Shown here piece by piece: positions 1 to 9,687 of a DNA stretch of 64,000 nt. The first letter of the stretch is position 1; the number at the start of each line of letters is the position of its first letter. The notes under the pieces were generated by a model that worked only from the letters and a program-made list of their open reading frames with translations, did not search any database and had not been told where the DNA came from. The DNA comes from Pseudomonadota bacterium. GTDB taxonomy: Bacteria > Pseudomonadota > Alphaproteobacteria > Sphingomonadales > Sphingomonadaceae. The stretch is from positions 1 through 64,000 of the forward strand of contig JAEWEY010000005.1 of the NCBI GenBank assembly GCA_023389105.1. Direction: 5' to 3'. The position numbers and the translations under genes were made by a program.

Positions 1-896
1 TGCTCGCCAAGCGAATGGGCAAGACTCGGCTGATCGCTGAGACCGGCGCGGGCCAGCACGGCGTTGCGACGGCGATCGTCGGTGCGCTGCTGGGATTCGA
101 GACCGTCATCTACATGGGCGCGGAGGACGTGGAGCGGCAACAGCTCAACGTGTTCCGGATGCAGCTCATGGGCGCGACAGTAGTGCCAGTCGAGAGCGGC
201 GGGCGAACGCTCAAGGACGCCATCAACGAGGCGCTGCGCGACTGGTCGGCGAGCTTTGAGACGACCCATTACCTTTTGGGAACTGCTGCCGGACCACACC
301 CATTTCCGACGATTGTTCGCGAGTTTCAGCGGATCATTGGCCGCGAAGCGCGCGCGCAAATGATCGACCAGGTTGGACGACTGCCCGACGCAGCAATTGC
401 CTGCGTCGGCGGCGGCTCGAACGCGATCGGTCTGTTCGCGGATTTCATCGACGATGCGGGCGTGCGGCTGATCGGCGTCGAGGCGGCGGGGCGCGGTCTG
501 GACGGCGCCGAGCATGGCGCGACCTTGTTGCGCGGGACGCCGGGCATCCTGCACGGCGCGGAGACCTATGTGCTCCAGGATCGCGACGGCCAGATCGCGG
601 ATACTTGGTCGGTGTCAGCCGGCCTCGACTACCCGGCGGTCGGCCCGGAACATGCCCATCTGAAGGATAGCGGACGCGCGGAATATGTCGGCGCGACCGA
701 CGCGGAAGCGCTTGCGGCGTTCGAAGCGCTGGCGAAGAACGAGGGTATCATCTGCGCGTTCGAATCCGCCCATGCCCTGGCTCACGCGCTCAAGCTGGCG
801 GAGGCGCAGCCGAACAGTGCGATCCTCGTGGGTCTCTCCGGGCGCGGCGACAAGGACGTTGGGCAGGCGCAGCAATTGCTGGGGCCATCGGCATGA
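1..896 (+). CDS. trpB: Tryptophan synthase beta chain, 5' end cut off
   Basis: This is the C-terminal three quarters of the beta subunit, which condenses indole with L-serine using PLP in the last step of tryptophan synthesis. The frame is open from base 3, so the gene begins left of the window. The retained part opens with the conserved AKRMGKTRLIAETGAGQHG block, whose ETGAGQHG contributes to the substrate site. The PLP-phosphate loop GGGSNAIG follows near base 410. The PLP-binding lysine would lie in the missing part. The stop overlaps the start of trpA by four bases (ATGA), the usual trpBA coupling that matches subunit stoichiometry. Identification is secure from near-continuous similarity to the enterobacterial beta chain. 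Confidence 0.97.
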   Translation, partial: LAKRMGKTRLIAETGAGQHGVATAIVGALLGFETVIYMGAEDVERQQLNVFRMQLMGATVVPVESGGRTLKDAINEALRDWSASFETTHYLLGTAAGPHPFPTIVREFQRIIGREARAQMIDQVGRLPDAAIACVGGGSNAIGLFADFIDDAGVRLIGVEAAGRGLDGAEHGATLLRGTPGILHGAETYVLQDRDGQIADTWSVSAGLDYPAVGPEHAHLKDSGRAEYVGATDAEALAAFEALAKNEGIICAFESAHALAHALKLAEAQPNSAILVGLSGRGDKDVGQAQQLLGPSA

Positions 897-1681
897 GCAG
901 CTACGCCGCAATGTTCGAGCGCCTCGGCGATGAAGGTGCCTTTGGTGCCTTCCTGATGCTCGGCGATCCAGACTTGAAAACGTGTGCGCGATTGCTCGAC
1001 GAGGTCGTCGCGGCCGGTGCGGACATGATCGAGGTGGGCATTCCATTTTCCGATCCGGTAGCGGACGGTCCGGTGATCCAGGCAGCAGCCCAGCGGGCGC
1101 TTGCGGCGGGCGCCAACGTAGACGCTTGTTTTGCACTGCTCGCGGAGTTCCGTGATCGGCACCCGCGGGTTCCTGTCGGGGTCCTGACCTACGCCAATCT
1201 GGTGATGGCACGACCCGGCTTCTATCGTGATGCTGCAGAAGCGGGCGTCGATAGCCTGCTGATCGCCGACCTACCCGCGCTTGAAGCCGAGCCCTTCGCG
1301 AATGCGATGATCCAGGCCGGCATCGAGCCAGTGCTGATTGCCGCCGCCAACACGCCCGACCCTACGCTGGCCCGTATTGCTGGCTTGTCGAAGGCCTACA
1401 CCTATTGCGTCAGCCGGCGGGGCATCACCGGCACCCACGCTGGCGGCGAGTTCAGCGCTGACCTGATCGATCGCGTCAACGCCGCGGACGCGCCGGCGCC
1501 AGTCTTTGGGTTTGGGATCTCAACGCCAGACCATGTCCGCGCGGCTCTCACGGCCGGGGCACGCGGTGTCATTTGCGGGTCGGCCATTGTCGAGAAAGTC
1601 GCGCTTGGCGAAGACATTACGGGCCTGATACGATCGCTAAAGGCAGCGACGACGGAACGAGTCGGGGCTGCGATGAATTGA
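893..1681 (+). CDS. trpA: Tryptophan synthase alpha chain
   Basis: The alpha subunit cleaves indole-3-glycerol phosphate to indole, which is channelled to TrpB. At 262 residues it has the normal family length. The catalytic pair is visible as E47 (in MIEVGIPFSDP) and D58 (in PVADGP). The phosphate-binding end is seen as FGFGIST and GVICGSAIV near the C-terminus. Its ATG overlaps the trpB stop. In many alphaproteobacteria accD and folC follow trpA; here ku follows after 24 bases, so the usual neighbourhood is broken. Confidence 0.97.
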   Translation: MSSYAAMFERLGDEGAFGAFLMLGDPDLKTCARLLDEVVAAGADMIEVGIPFSDPVADGPVIQAAAQRALAAGANVDACFALLAEFRDRHPRVPVGVLTYANLVMARPGFYRDAAEAGVDSLLIADLPALEAEPFANAMIQAGIEPVLIAAANTPDPTLARIAGLSKAYTYCVSRRGITGTHAGGEFSADLIDRVNAADAPAPVFGFGISTPDHVRAALTAGARGVICGSAIVEKVALGEDITGLIRSLKAATTERVGAAMN

Positions 1682-1705
1682 ATCCGCCCGCAAAGGGAGA
1701 TTTTC

Positions 1706-2605
1706 ATGGCGGCAAGAGCGATTTGGCGTGGGCAGATCAGGCTGGCCCTGGTCTCGATACCCGTCGAACTGTTCCCCGCGACACGCAGCGGGGCGCAGAT
1801 CCAGTTTCACCAGGTGCACGAACCTTCGGGCAAGCGGATCAAATATGAGAAGGTCGTACCGGGCATCGGGCCCGTCGACCGCGACGAGATCGTCAAAGGC
1901 TATGAAGTGTCCAAGGGACACTACATCCTGCTCGACCCCGAAGAGATCGAGAGCGTGAAGCTCGAAAGCCGCAAGACGCTCGACCTCGTGCAATTCGTCG
2001 ACGAGGGCGAGATCGAGTCCACCTTCTTCGAAAAGCCCTATTACGTCGTCCCCGCGGACGATCTTGCCGAGGAAGCCTATGTCGTCCTGCGCGACGCGCT
2101 GAAGGCGGCGAAGAAGGTCGGCATCGGCCAGCTCGCGATGCGCGGGCAGGAGTATATGGTTTCGCTCAAGCCGTCCGGGCGCGGGCTGCTGCTCGAGACG
2201 CTTCGCTACGCCGATGAGGTCCACAAGGCTTCCGGTTTCTTCCGCGATATCGGCGACACCAAGCCCGATGCGGACCTGCTCGACATGGCCTCGATGCTGA
2301 TCGAGCGGAAGGCGGGCGAGTTCAATCCGTCCGAATTTCACAACCGCTACGTCGATGCGCTTCACCGCCTGATCGAGGAGAAGCAGAAGAAGAAGGGCGA
2401 GAAGATCATCGAGGATCCGCACGCCGATGCGCCGCTGCCCAAGGGCTCGAACGTCATCGACCTGATGGCCGCGCTGAAGAAAAGTCTCGGCGACGAGAAG
2501 AAGGGCGGCGGAGCCAAGGCCAAGTCCACGGCGAAGAAGCCCGCTGCCAAAAAGTCCGCCGCCAAGAAGGAACCTGCCAAGGCGCCCGCACGTAAACGGG
2601 CCTGA
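1706..2605 (+). CDS. ku: Bacterial Ku, non-homologous end-joining protein
   Basis: Ku forms a homodimeric ring on DNA ends and recruits LigD for double-strand break repair. The 299-residue protein starts MAARAIWRGQIRLALVSIPV, the usual opening of the Ku beta-barrel core, and the core continues to about residue 250. The last roughly 42 residues (from about 258) are an Ala/Lys-rich, strongly basic tail like those that bind DNA in other bacterial Ku proteins. GGGAGA lies just upstream of the ATG. ligD follows after 17 bases on the same strand, forming a minimal two-gene NHEJ operon. Confidence 0.97.
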   Translation: MAARAIWRGQIRLALVSIPVELFPATRSGAQIQFHQVHEPSGKRIKYEKVVPGIGPVDRDEIVKGYEVSKGHYILLDPEEIESVKLESRKTLDLVQFVDEGEIESTFFEKPYYVVPADDLAEEAYVVLRDALKAAKKVGIGQLAMRGQEYMVSLKPSGRGLLLETLRYADEVHKASGFFRDIGDTKPDADLLDMASMLIERKAGEFNPSEFHNRYVDALHRLIEEKQKKKGEKIIEDPHADAPLPKGSNVIDLMAALKKSLGDEKKGGGAKAKSTAKKPAAKKSAAKKEPAKAPARKRA

Positions 2606-2622
2606 CACTGGCGAGGGTAGTT

Positions 2623-5121
2623 ATGGCCAAGCGCGTTCCGCTCGATATCGAGACCTACAACCGGAAACGCGATTTCACGAAGACCGACGAGCCCAAGGGC
2701 CGCAAGCTCAAGGGCAAAGGCGACAGCTTCGTCGTCCAGAAGCACGATGCCTCGCGGCTGCACTGGGATTTTCGCCTGGAGCTCGACGGCGTCCTGAAGA
2801 GCTGGGCCGTGCCGAAGGGTCCGAGCCTCGATCCCGGCGAAAACCGGCTGGCGATGCGGACCGAGGATCACCCCCTAGACTACGGCACATTCGAAGGCAC
2901 GATCCCCAAGGGGGAGTATGGCGGCGGGACCGTCATGCTCTGGGATCAAGGCAAGTGGACGCCCGACCCGCGCAAGGACCCGAGCAAGACCATCGAGGAA
3001 GGTCACCTGCACTTCACGCTCGAAGGCGAGCGAATGCGCGGCGAATGGGTAATGTTTCGCTTAAAGCCCAAGCCCGGCGAGAAGGCCGAGCCATGGATGC
3101 TGAAGAAGGTCACCGACGATTTCGCCGAGCCCGACGATGGCGATGCTTTGGTCGATAATTGCGTGACCAGCGTCACCACCGGCCGGACGATGGCGGAGAT
3201 CGCTTCGGGCTCGGACGAGTGGCGCTCCAATCGTGGCGGCCAGAAGGGTGGCCGCGGCAAGAAGAAAGCGGCTTCGGCGCCGCCGCCGTTCGAGCAGCCG
3301 CAGCTCGCCACGCTGGTCGACGACGTTCCAACCGGCACGTCATGGATCCACGAGATCAAGTATGATGGATACCGGCTGCTGATCAGCGTCGGTGACGGGG
3401 TTGCCACCGCCTACACGCGCAACGGCCTCGACTGGAGCGACAAGTTCAAATCGCTGGTGAAGGCCGCGGCCAAGTTGCCGGCCGGGTCGCTGATCGACGG
3501 CGAAGCCGTCGCGCTCGACGATGAAGGAAAGCCCAGCTTCCAGCTGCTGCAGTCAACGCTGAAAGACGGCGGCGCGCCGCTTGCGTTCTATGCCTTCGAC
3601 CTGCTCGTCGAAGGCGGCAAGGACATCCGCAAGCTGCCCAACATCGAGCGCAAGGAGCGGCTGGCGGCACTGCTCGAAGGCGTGTCGCCGCCGATCATCT
3701 ACGGCGACCACATCATCGGCCGCGGCGAGGAGATGTTCGCGGCCGTTTGCAAGTCGGGCGGCGAGGGCATCATCTCGAAGAAGGCGAGCGCGACCTACAG
3801 CGGCACGCGCACGCGAAACTGGCTGAAGATCAAGTGCATCCAGCGCCAGGAGTTCGTCATCGTCGGTTGGTCGGAAAGCGACAAGCGGCGTGGCTTCCGC
3901 TCGCTGCTGCTGGCCGCCAAGAAGGGCCGCGCGCTCACCTATGCGGGGAAGGTCGGGACCGGCTTCAACGCCGCGCTGATCGAAGAGATGATGGAGCGGA
4001 TGGCGCCACTCGCGATCGACAAGGCGGCCGTCGAAGTGCCGCGCGCCGATCGCAAGGGCGCGCACTGGATCGAGCCCAAGTTGGTCGCCGAAATCAATTT
4101 CATCGAATTCACCGGCGAAGGCATCCTCCGCCACCCGAGCTTCGTTGGGCTGCGCGAGGATAAGCCGGCCAAGGACGTGGTGCGCGAGGTGCCCAAGCAT
4201 TTGACCAAGACCGAGAAAAAGCCCGCGCGGCGATCAAAAAAGGCCGCGACCGCCGAGGATTTCGGGATTGAGATCAGCAGCCCCGACCGCGTCATCTTTC
4301 CCGAATTGGGCATCACCAAGAAAGACCTCGCCGATTATTACGCAACGGTCGCGCCGCTGATCATGGTCGACAGTGCCAAGCGACCGATGACCATCATCCG
4401 CTATCCGGGCGGCCGCACCGGCGAGGGCTTTTTCCAGAAGCACGACAAAGGCACCTTCGGTCCGCACGTCAAACAGATCCCGATCGAGGAGAAGGACGGG
4501 CACTTCGAGGACTACCTCTACTTTGACGACATCCAGGGCCTGCTCGCCTGCGTGCAGATGGGGACGATCGAATTCCACGGCTGGGGCAGCAAGGTCGACA
4601 AGGTTGAATATCCCGACCGGCTGGTTTTCGACCTTGACCCCGACGTCGGCCTCGACTTCGGCATGGTGAAGGAAGCGGCCGTGCGTCTGAAGGCGCTGCT
4701 CGGCGATCTGGGGCTAAAGACCTTCCCGCTGCTGTCAGGCGGGAAAGGGCTCCATGTTGTCGCGCCGCTCGATCAGACGCGCGACTGGCCGACGGTCAAA
4801 AGCTTCGCCGAACGTTTCACGCGGGCGATCGCCGAAGCGGAACCAAAGATGTTCACCGCAAACATCCGCAAGGTCGAGCGCAAGGAACGCATCTTCCTCG
4901 ACTGGCTGCGCAATCAGCGCGGGGCAACCGCCGTGATGCCCTTCTCGGTCCGCGCCCGCGAAGGCGCCCCGGTAGCGGCGCCGATCGCGTGGGAAGAGCT
5001 CGACAAATATGAGGGCGGCAACCACTTCACCATGCGCGACGCGAACGAGCTACTGAAGCGCGCGGGATCGAAACTGCTTGCTGGCTGGGGCAAGGCCAAG
5101 CAAGCATTGCCGGATGCGTAA
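2623..5121 (+). CDS. ligD: Multidomain ATP-dependent DNA ligase D
   Basis: LigD processes and seals DNA ends held by Ku. The 832 residues carry all three domains in the order phosphoesterase, ligase, polymerase, an order also used by the Pseudomonas enzyme. The phosphoesterase domain (about 30-190) shows H41, H47, D49 and H83 in its metal-site motifs. The ligase domain has the nucleotidyl-accepting lysine K246 in EIKYDGYR, and an OB fold to about residue 530. The primase-like polymerase domain (about 545-830) has the metal-binding DLD at 670-672 and SGGKGLH near 708. The linker around 205-220 is Gly/Lys-rich. GAGGG precedes the ATG. The stop overlaps the next gene's start by eight bases. Confidence 0.97.
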   Translation: MAKRVPLDIETYNRKRDFTKTDEPKGRKLKGKGDSFVVQKHDASRLHWDFRLELDGVLKSWAVPKGPSLDPGENRLAMRTEDHPLDYGTFEGTIPKGEYGGGTVMLWDQGKWTPDPRKDPSKTIEEGHLHFTLEGERMRGEWVMFRLKPKPGEKAEPWMLKKVTDDFAEPDDGDALVDNCVTSVTTGRTMAEIASGSDEWRSNRGGQKGGRGKKKAASAPPPFEQPQLATLVDDVPTGTSWIHEIKYDGYRLLISVGDGVATAYTRNGLDWSDKFKSLVKAAAKLPAGSLIDGEAVALDDEGKPSFQLLQSTLKDGGAPLAFYAFDLLVEGGKDIRKLPNIERKERLAALLEGVSPPIIYGDHIIGRGEEMFAAVCKSGGEGIISKKASATYSGTRTRNWLKIKCIQRQEFVIVGWSESDKRRGFRSLLLAAKKGRALTYAGKVGTGFNAALIEEMMERMAPLAIDKAAVEVPRADRKGAHWIEPKLVAEINFIEFTGEGILRHPSFVGLREDKPAKDVVREVPKHLTKTEKKPARRSKKAATAEDFGIEISSPDRVIFPELGITKKDLADYYATVAPLIMVDSAKRPMTIIRYPGGRTGEGFFQKHDKGTFGPHVKQIPIEEKDGHFEDYLYFDDIQGLLACVQMGTIEFHGWGSKVDKVEYPDRLVFDLDPDVGLDFGMVKEAAVRLKALLGDLGLKTFPLLSGGKGLHVVAPLDQTRDWPTVKSFAERFTRAIAEAEPKMFTANIRKVERKERIFLDWLRNQRGATAVMPFSVRAREGAPVAAPIAWEELDKYEGGNHFTMRDANELLKRAGSKLLAGWGKAKQALPDA

Positions 5122-7279
5122 GACCACCGCCGCCGCGCTGCTGCCGCTCGCTTATTTCGTCACCGCCGCAACCTTGCCGATTCCCGCGCACGGGATGCGT
5201 GAATGGAAGGAGCAGGCTGCCCGCGTGACCATCACGCGTGACGATTGGGGCATCGCCCACGTTCGCGGCAAGACCGACGCCGACGCGGTATTCGGAATGA
5301 TCTACGCCCAGGCCGAGGACGACTTTCCGCGCATCGAAGCCAATTACCTGACCAACCTCGGCCGCACTGCAGAGGCGGAAGGCGAGAAGGCAATTTGGCA
5401 GGATCTGCGCGCGCGTCTCTACGTCAGCGAGAATGAGCTCAAGGCCGATTACTGGCGCAGCCCGCAGTCGATGCGGCGGCTGATGGACGCTTGGGCGGAT
5501 GGGTTGAACTATTTCCTCGCCACGCATCCGGCGGTGAAGCCGCGCGTACTGGCGCGGTTCGAGCCGTGGATGGCGCTCAGCTTCACCGAAGGCAGCATCG
5601 GCGGCGACATCGAGCGCATCGACCTCAAGGGGCTCGCGGCGTTTTACGGTGGCAAGAAGCTGGCGCTGGCTGCCCCGGATACCGAACCGCGTGGATCGAA
5701 CGGCATCGCGATTGCACCCAAGCTGACCGACGGTGGCGCGCTCCTGCTGATTAACCCGCACACCAGCTTCTACTTCCGGTCCGAGTTGCAGATGACGAGC
5801 GACGAGGGGCTCAACGCTTACGGCGCAGCGACCTGGGGCCAGTTCTTCATCTACCAGGGCTTCAACGCGCAGGCCGGCTGGATGCACACGTCGAGCGGCG
5901 TCGATAATGTCGACGAGTTCGCCGAGCGGATGGAGCGCCGCGGCGGCGCGCGCTGCTACCGCTACGGCACCGAATGCAGCCCGGTCGGCGTCCGGCCGAT
6001 CACATTGCGCTACCGCACCGCCGGCGGCCGCATGGCGACGCGCACCTTCACGACCTACCGCACGCACCATGGCCCGATCGTCCGCGATGACGGCGGCCGG
6101 TGGATCGCGTTCGCGATGATGAACAAGCCGGTCGAGGCGCTGCAACAAAGCTTCCTCCGCACCAAGACCACCGATCTGTCGAGCTTCATGAAGGTCGCCG
6201 AGTTCAAGGCGAATAGCTCGAACAACACCGTCTTTGCCGACGCGCGGGGCGATATCGCCCTGCTGGCGCCCCAGTTCATGCCGCGCCGCAACAACCGCTT
6301 CGACTATACTAAGCCGGTGGATGGCAGCGATCCGCGTACCGACTGGCGCGGGCTGCATGCGGTATCCGAACTGCCGAACACAATTCGCCCGCGAACGGGC
6401 TGGCTCTTCAACAGCAACGATTGGCTCTATTCGGCTGCGGGAGCGGAATCGCCGCGACCGGGCAACTATCCGGCCTATCTCGACATGGCTGGTGCGAACT
6501 ACCGCACGGTTCATGCGACGCGGCTGCTTTCACAGCCGGGCCGCTGGTCGATGGATCGCCTGCAAGGCGCTGCGTACGACAGCGCGCAACCTGCGTTCGA
6601 AGCTTTGGTGCCGATGCTCGTGCAAGGCTGGCGTGGGCTGGCCCAGACCGACCCGCGCCGCGCTCGCCTTGCCGAGCCGATCGCCGCACTCGCGGCCTGG
6701 GATGGCCGCTGGTCGGTCACCTCGGTGCCCAACACGCTCGCCAATTTCTGGGGCGAGGAGCTCGCCAAGCTGGTTAGCTCCCGCACATGGAACGATCAGG
6801 ACAATATGTTCCGGCACATGGAGCGGCTCTCGGCGAACGAGAAGCTGGACGCCATGGTTCGCGCGGTTGATCGCCTGCAGCGCGACTTCGGCGGCTGGCG
6901 CGTGCCATGGGGTGAGGTCAACCGCTTCCAGCGCATCTCGCCGCTGATCGATTCACCCTTCGACGACAAAGCGCTAAGCATCCCGGTGGGCTTTACGTCG
7001 AACCGCTGGGGTTCGCTCGCATCATTCGGTGCCTCGCAGAAGCCAGGCACCAGGCGCTGGTACGGCACCAACGGCAACAGCTTCGTCGCCGTCGTCCAGT
7101 TCAACCGGGACCGCGTGCGAGCCCGCGCGGTCACTGCCGGCGGTGAAAGCGGCAATCCCGCGTCGCCGCATTTCAACGATGAAGCGCAGCGCTACGCCTC
7201 AGGCAATTTGCGGGAAGTCTATTATTATCCCGACCAGCTGAAGGGGCACATCGAGCGGAGGTACCGCCCGGGCGACTAA
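5114..7279 (+). CDS. Penicillin-acylase-family Ntn hydrolase, exported
   Basis: This belongs to the penicillin amidase/acyl-homoserine-lactone acylase family, which is made as a precursor and cut into two chains whose new N-terminal Ser attacks an amide. From the chosen ATG at 5114 the protein has 721 residues and begins with a signal peptide (MRKTTAAALLPLAYF..., cleavage probably near PAHG), so it should act in the periplasm. The expected autocleavage site is GSNG with S195. The beta-chain hallmarks NPHTSF, TNGNSF and N-terminal DDWGIAHVRG fit the family. An upstream ATG at 5078 would put twelve residues before the signal peptide and is less likely. The substrate cannot be told from sequence: beta-lactam, AHL or another N-acyl amide are all possible. 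Confidence 0.88.
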   Translation: MRKTTAAALLPLAYFVTAATLPIPAHGMREWKEQAARVTITRDDWGIAHVRGKTDADAVFGMIYAQAEDDFPRIEANYLTNLGRTAEAEGEKAIWQDLRARLYVSENELKADYWRSPQSMRRLMDAWADGLNYFLATHPAVKPRVLARFEPWMALSFTEGSIGGDIERIDLKGLAAFYGGKKLALAAPDTEPRGSNGIAIAPKLTDGGALLLINPHTSFYFRSELQMTSDEGLNAYGAATWGQFFIYQGFNAQAGWMHTSSGVDNVDEFAERMERRGGARCYRYGTECSPVGVRPITLRYRTAGGRMATRTFTTYRTHHGPIVRDDGGRWIAFAMMNKPVEALQQSFLRTKTTDLSSFMKVAEFKANSSNNTVFADARGDIALLAPQFMPRRNNRFDYTKPVDGSDPRTDWRGLHAVSELPNTIRPRTGWLFNSNDWLYSAAGAESPRPGNYPAYLDMAGANYRTVHATRLLSQPGRWSMDRLQGAAYDSAQPAFEALVPMLVQGWRGLAQTDPRRARLAEPIAALAAWDGRWSVTSVPNTLANFWGEELAKLVSSRTWNDQDNMFRHMERLSANEKLDAMVRAVDRLQRDFGGWRVPWGEVNRFQRISPLIDSPFDDKALSIPVGFTSNRWGSLASFGASQKPGTRRWYGTNGNSFVAVVQFNRDRVRARAVTAGGESGNPASPHFNDEAQRYASGNLREVYYYPDQLKGHIERRYRPGD

Positions 7280-8247
7280 AGTCCCGCGAACTTGTCCGTC
7301 GCGCGGATGAGGCCGTCGAGCACACCGGGCTCGCTGAACAAATGCCCGCCGTCGGGAATGATGTTCAGCTCGACCTCGGGCCACGCCTGCTTGAGCTTCC
7401 ACGCCGCGGCCGGCGGGGTGCAAGTGTCGTGGCGACCCTGGACGATGACGCCCGGGATGCCTTTCAGCTTCGCCGCGTCGCGGAGTAGCTGACCTTCTTC
7501 GAACCAGCCATTGTTTGCCATGTAATGGTTCTCGATGCGGGCGACCGCGACGGCGACGTCAGGGCTGGTGAAATGCTCGATCGTTGAAGGGCTGGGTAGC
7601 AGGGTGACGATGTCGCCTTCCCATTTGCTCCACGCCTTCGCGGCTTCCAGTTGCACCGCCTTGTCCTCGCTGGTCAGGCGCCGCGCGTAGGCCGCGACGA
7701 GATCGCCATTTTCGTCTTCCGGAATGGGCGCCAGAAACTCGGCGAACTTGTCGGGGTAGACCTGTGACGCGCCGCCTTCCTTGTACATCCAGTCGATCTC
7801 GTACTGATCGAACAGGAAGATGCCGCGAAGGATGATTTCGGTCGCGCGCTCCGGGTACTTCTCGGCGTATGCGAGGGAGAGGGTCGAGCCCCAGCTGCCG
7901 CCGAACACCTGCCACTTCTCGACCTTGGCGACCTGCGTGCGGAGCTTCTCGATATCCTCAACCAGGTCCCAGGTCGTGTTGTTCTCCAGGCTCGCATAAG
8001 GCGTCGACTTGCCGCAGCCGCGCTGGTCGAACACCAGGATCTTGTACTTTTCTGGGTTCCATTGACGCCGGTGATCGGGGCTCGATCCACCGCCGGGACC
8101 GCCGTGAAGCATCACTGCCGACTTGCCGTCTGGATTGCCGCTAAGTTCCCAATAGAGCTTATGCCCGTCGCCGACGTCGAGCATGCCGGTCTCATAGGGC
8201 TCGATCGCCGGGTAGAGCGTCCGGCGCTGCGGCGTGATCGCGTCCAT
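7276..8247 (-). CDS. pip: Proline iminopeptidase
   Basis: This alpha/beta-hydrolase of peptidase family S33 removes N-terminal proline from peptides. The 323-residue protein shows the oxyanion-hole motif HGGPGGG, DQRGCGKS, and the nucleophile elbow GGSWGS, all diagnostic of this enzyme. The C-terminal GRHD and GGHLFSE positions fit the acid and histidine of the triad. The ATG at 8247 overlaps the gshA stop by one base (TGATG), which is why I prefer it over a farther upstream in-frame ATG. Its stop overlaps the convergent acylase gene by four bases, leaving no room for an intergenic terminator. Confidence 0.95.
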   Translation of the reverse strand: MDAITPQRRTLYPAIEPYETGMLDVGDGHKLYWELSGNPDGKSAVMLHGGPGGGSSPDHRRQWNPEKYKILVFDQRGCGKSTPYASLENNTTWDLVEDIEKLRTQVAKVEKWQVFGGSWGSTLSLAYAEKYPERATEIILRGIFLFDQYEIDWMYKEGGASQVYPDKFAEFLAPIPEDENGDLVAAYARRLTSEDKAVQLEAAKAWSKWEGDIVTLLPSPSTIEHFTSPDVAVAVARIENHYMANNGWFEEGQLLRDAAKLKGIPGVIVQGRHDTCTPPAAAWKLKQAWPEVELNIIPDGGHLFSEPGVLDGLIRATDKFAGL

Positions 8248-9617
8248 CAGAAGCTGAACTCCTCGTAGATGTGAGAGACGTCGCCGCCCCATTCGTCATG
8301 GAATTTCTGCAGCAGGCGGTCGGCCGGCGTGGCACCCATGCTGACGACCTCGCGCAGCGGATCGAGGAAGCCACCCTCGTTGTCGCCCGCGCTGTTGAGC
8401 CGGGCGCGGTTGGTAAGGCCACCGGCGGAGATGTCGAGCACACGGCCTGCGAAGTCGCGCATGCTCTCGCCGTCCGGTGTTACTGCCTCGAGCGCAAGGC
8501 GAGGAACGTCGTGGCGCAGCTTCTCACGGCCGTCGATGTGCCAATGCTTGACCAGGTCCCAGGCGGCGTCCAGCGCCTGATCGTCGTAGAGCAGGCCGAC
8601 CCAAAGAGCGGGTAGGCCGCATATCCGGCCCCAGCGTCCGCCGTCGGCGCCGCGCATCTCGAGGAAGCTCTTGAGGCGGACTTCCGGGAAGGCGGTGGAT
8701 AGGTGATCGACCCAGTCCGTCAGCGTCGGTTTCTCGCCGGGTAGTTGCGGCAGCTTGCCGTCGAGGAAGGCGCGGAAACTTTCGCCGGCGACGTCGATGT
8801 ACTGACCGTCACGGTAGACGAAGTACATCGGCACATCGAGCATGTAGTCGCAGTAGCGCTCGTAACCGAAGCCATCCTCGAACACGAAAGGCAGCATGCC
8901 GGTGCGGTCGGGATCGGTGTCTTCCCAGATGTGGCTGCGGAAGCTCTTGTAGCCGTTGGGCTTGCCTTCGGTGAGCGGCGAATTGGCGAAGAGTGCGGTC
9001 GCGACCGGCTGCAGAGCTAGGCCGACCCGGAACTTCTTCACCATGTCGGCTTCGGAACTGTAATCTAGATTAACCTGAATGGTACAGGTTCTTAGCATCA
9101 TGTCGAGGCCGAGATTGCCGACCTTCGGCATGTAGTTGAGCATCACCTTGTACCGGCCCTTGGGCATGATCGGAAGCTCGGCACGCGTCTTGTCCGGCCA
9201 CATGCCGAGCCCGAGGAAGCCGAGCCCGAGCCGCTCGCCGACGGTCTTGCACTGGTCGAGATGCCGCGCAGCTTCCGCGCAGGTCTGATGCAAATTTTCC
9301 AGCGGCGCGCCCGACAGCTCGAACTGTCCCGCAGGCTCCAAACTAATCGTCCCGTCCTTGCCCGACAGCGCGATCGTGTTGCCGCCCTCGACCACCGGTT
9401 CCCAACCATATTTGGTCAGGCCGTTCAGCAAATCGCGGATGCCGCCGGGCTCGTCATAGGACGGGGCGCGATGATCGGCGGTGCGGTACACGAACTTCTC
9501 GTGTTCGGTGCCGATGCGCCAGCGTTCCGCCGGCTTCTCGCCGCCGGAAAACACCGACAGCAGGTCGTCGCGGCTCTCGATCGGCGGACTTTCACCGGTG
9601 TCAGTGCGTTGCGTCAT
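8247..9617 (-). CDS. gshA: Glutamate-cysteine ligase, plant/alphaproteobacterial type
   Basis: It catalyses the ATP-dependent joining of glutamate and cysteine, the first and committed step of glutathione synthesis. The 456-residue length and motifs GTEHEKF, SLEPAGQFELSGAP and the MLRTCTIQVNLDY segment place it in the class shared by plants and alphaproteobacteria rather than the enterobacterial class. The gene starts at 9617, about 70 bases downstream of rsmE on the same strand, and is coupled to pip by TGATG. No gshB is present in the window. Confidence 0.95.
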   Translation of the reverse strand: MTQRTDTGESPPIESRDDLLSVFSGGEKPAERWRIGTEHEKFVYRTADHRAPSYDEPGGIRDLLNGLTKYGWEPVVEGGNTIALSGKDGTISLEPAGQFELSGAPLENLHQTCAEAARHLDQCKTVGERLGLGFLGLGMWPDKTRAELPIMPKGRYKVMLNYMPKVGNLGLDMMLRTCTIQVNLDYSSEADMVKKFRVGLALQPVATALFANSPLTEGKPNGYKSFRSHIWEDTDPDRTGMLPFVFEDGFGYERYCDYMLDVPMYFVYRDGQYIDVAGESFRAFLDGKLPQLPGEKPTLTDWVDHLSTAFPEVRLKSFLEMRGADGGRWGRICGLPALWVGLLYDDQALDAAWDLVKHWHIDGREKLRHDVPRLALEAVTPDGESMRDFAGRVLDISAGGLTNRARLNSAGDNEGGFLDPLREVVSMGATPADRLLQKFHDEWGGDVSHIYEEFSF

Positions 9618-9687
9618 GGTCGGCGGCGCTTAGCTCCGCCCGCGACCCTGCGCCAGCAAATAGGTTTTATGGCCGAACCGGTTTTGC

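Noticed and set aside
1637..2608. 323-codon open frame antisense to ku
   Set aside because: Leu/Gly-rich shadow of ku with no family motif; ku is unmistakable on the other strand.
5027..6514. 495-codon open frame antisense to the acylase gene
   Set aside because: Arg/Ala/Val-rich translation typical of the complement of a GC-rich gene.
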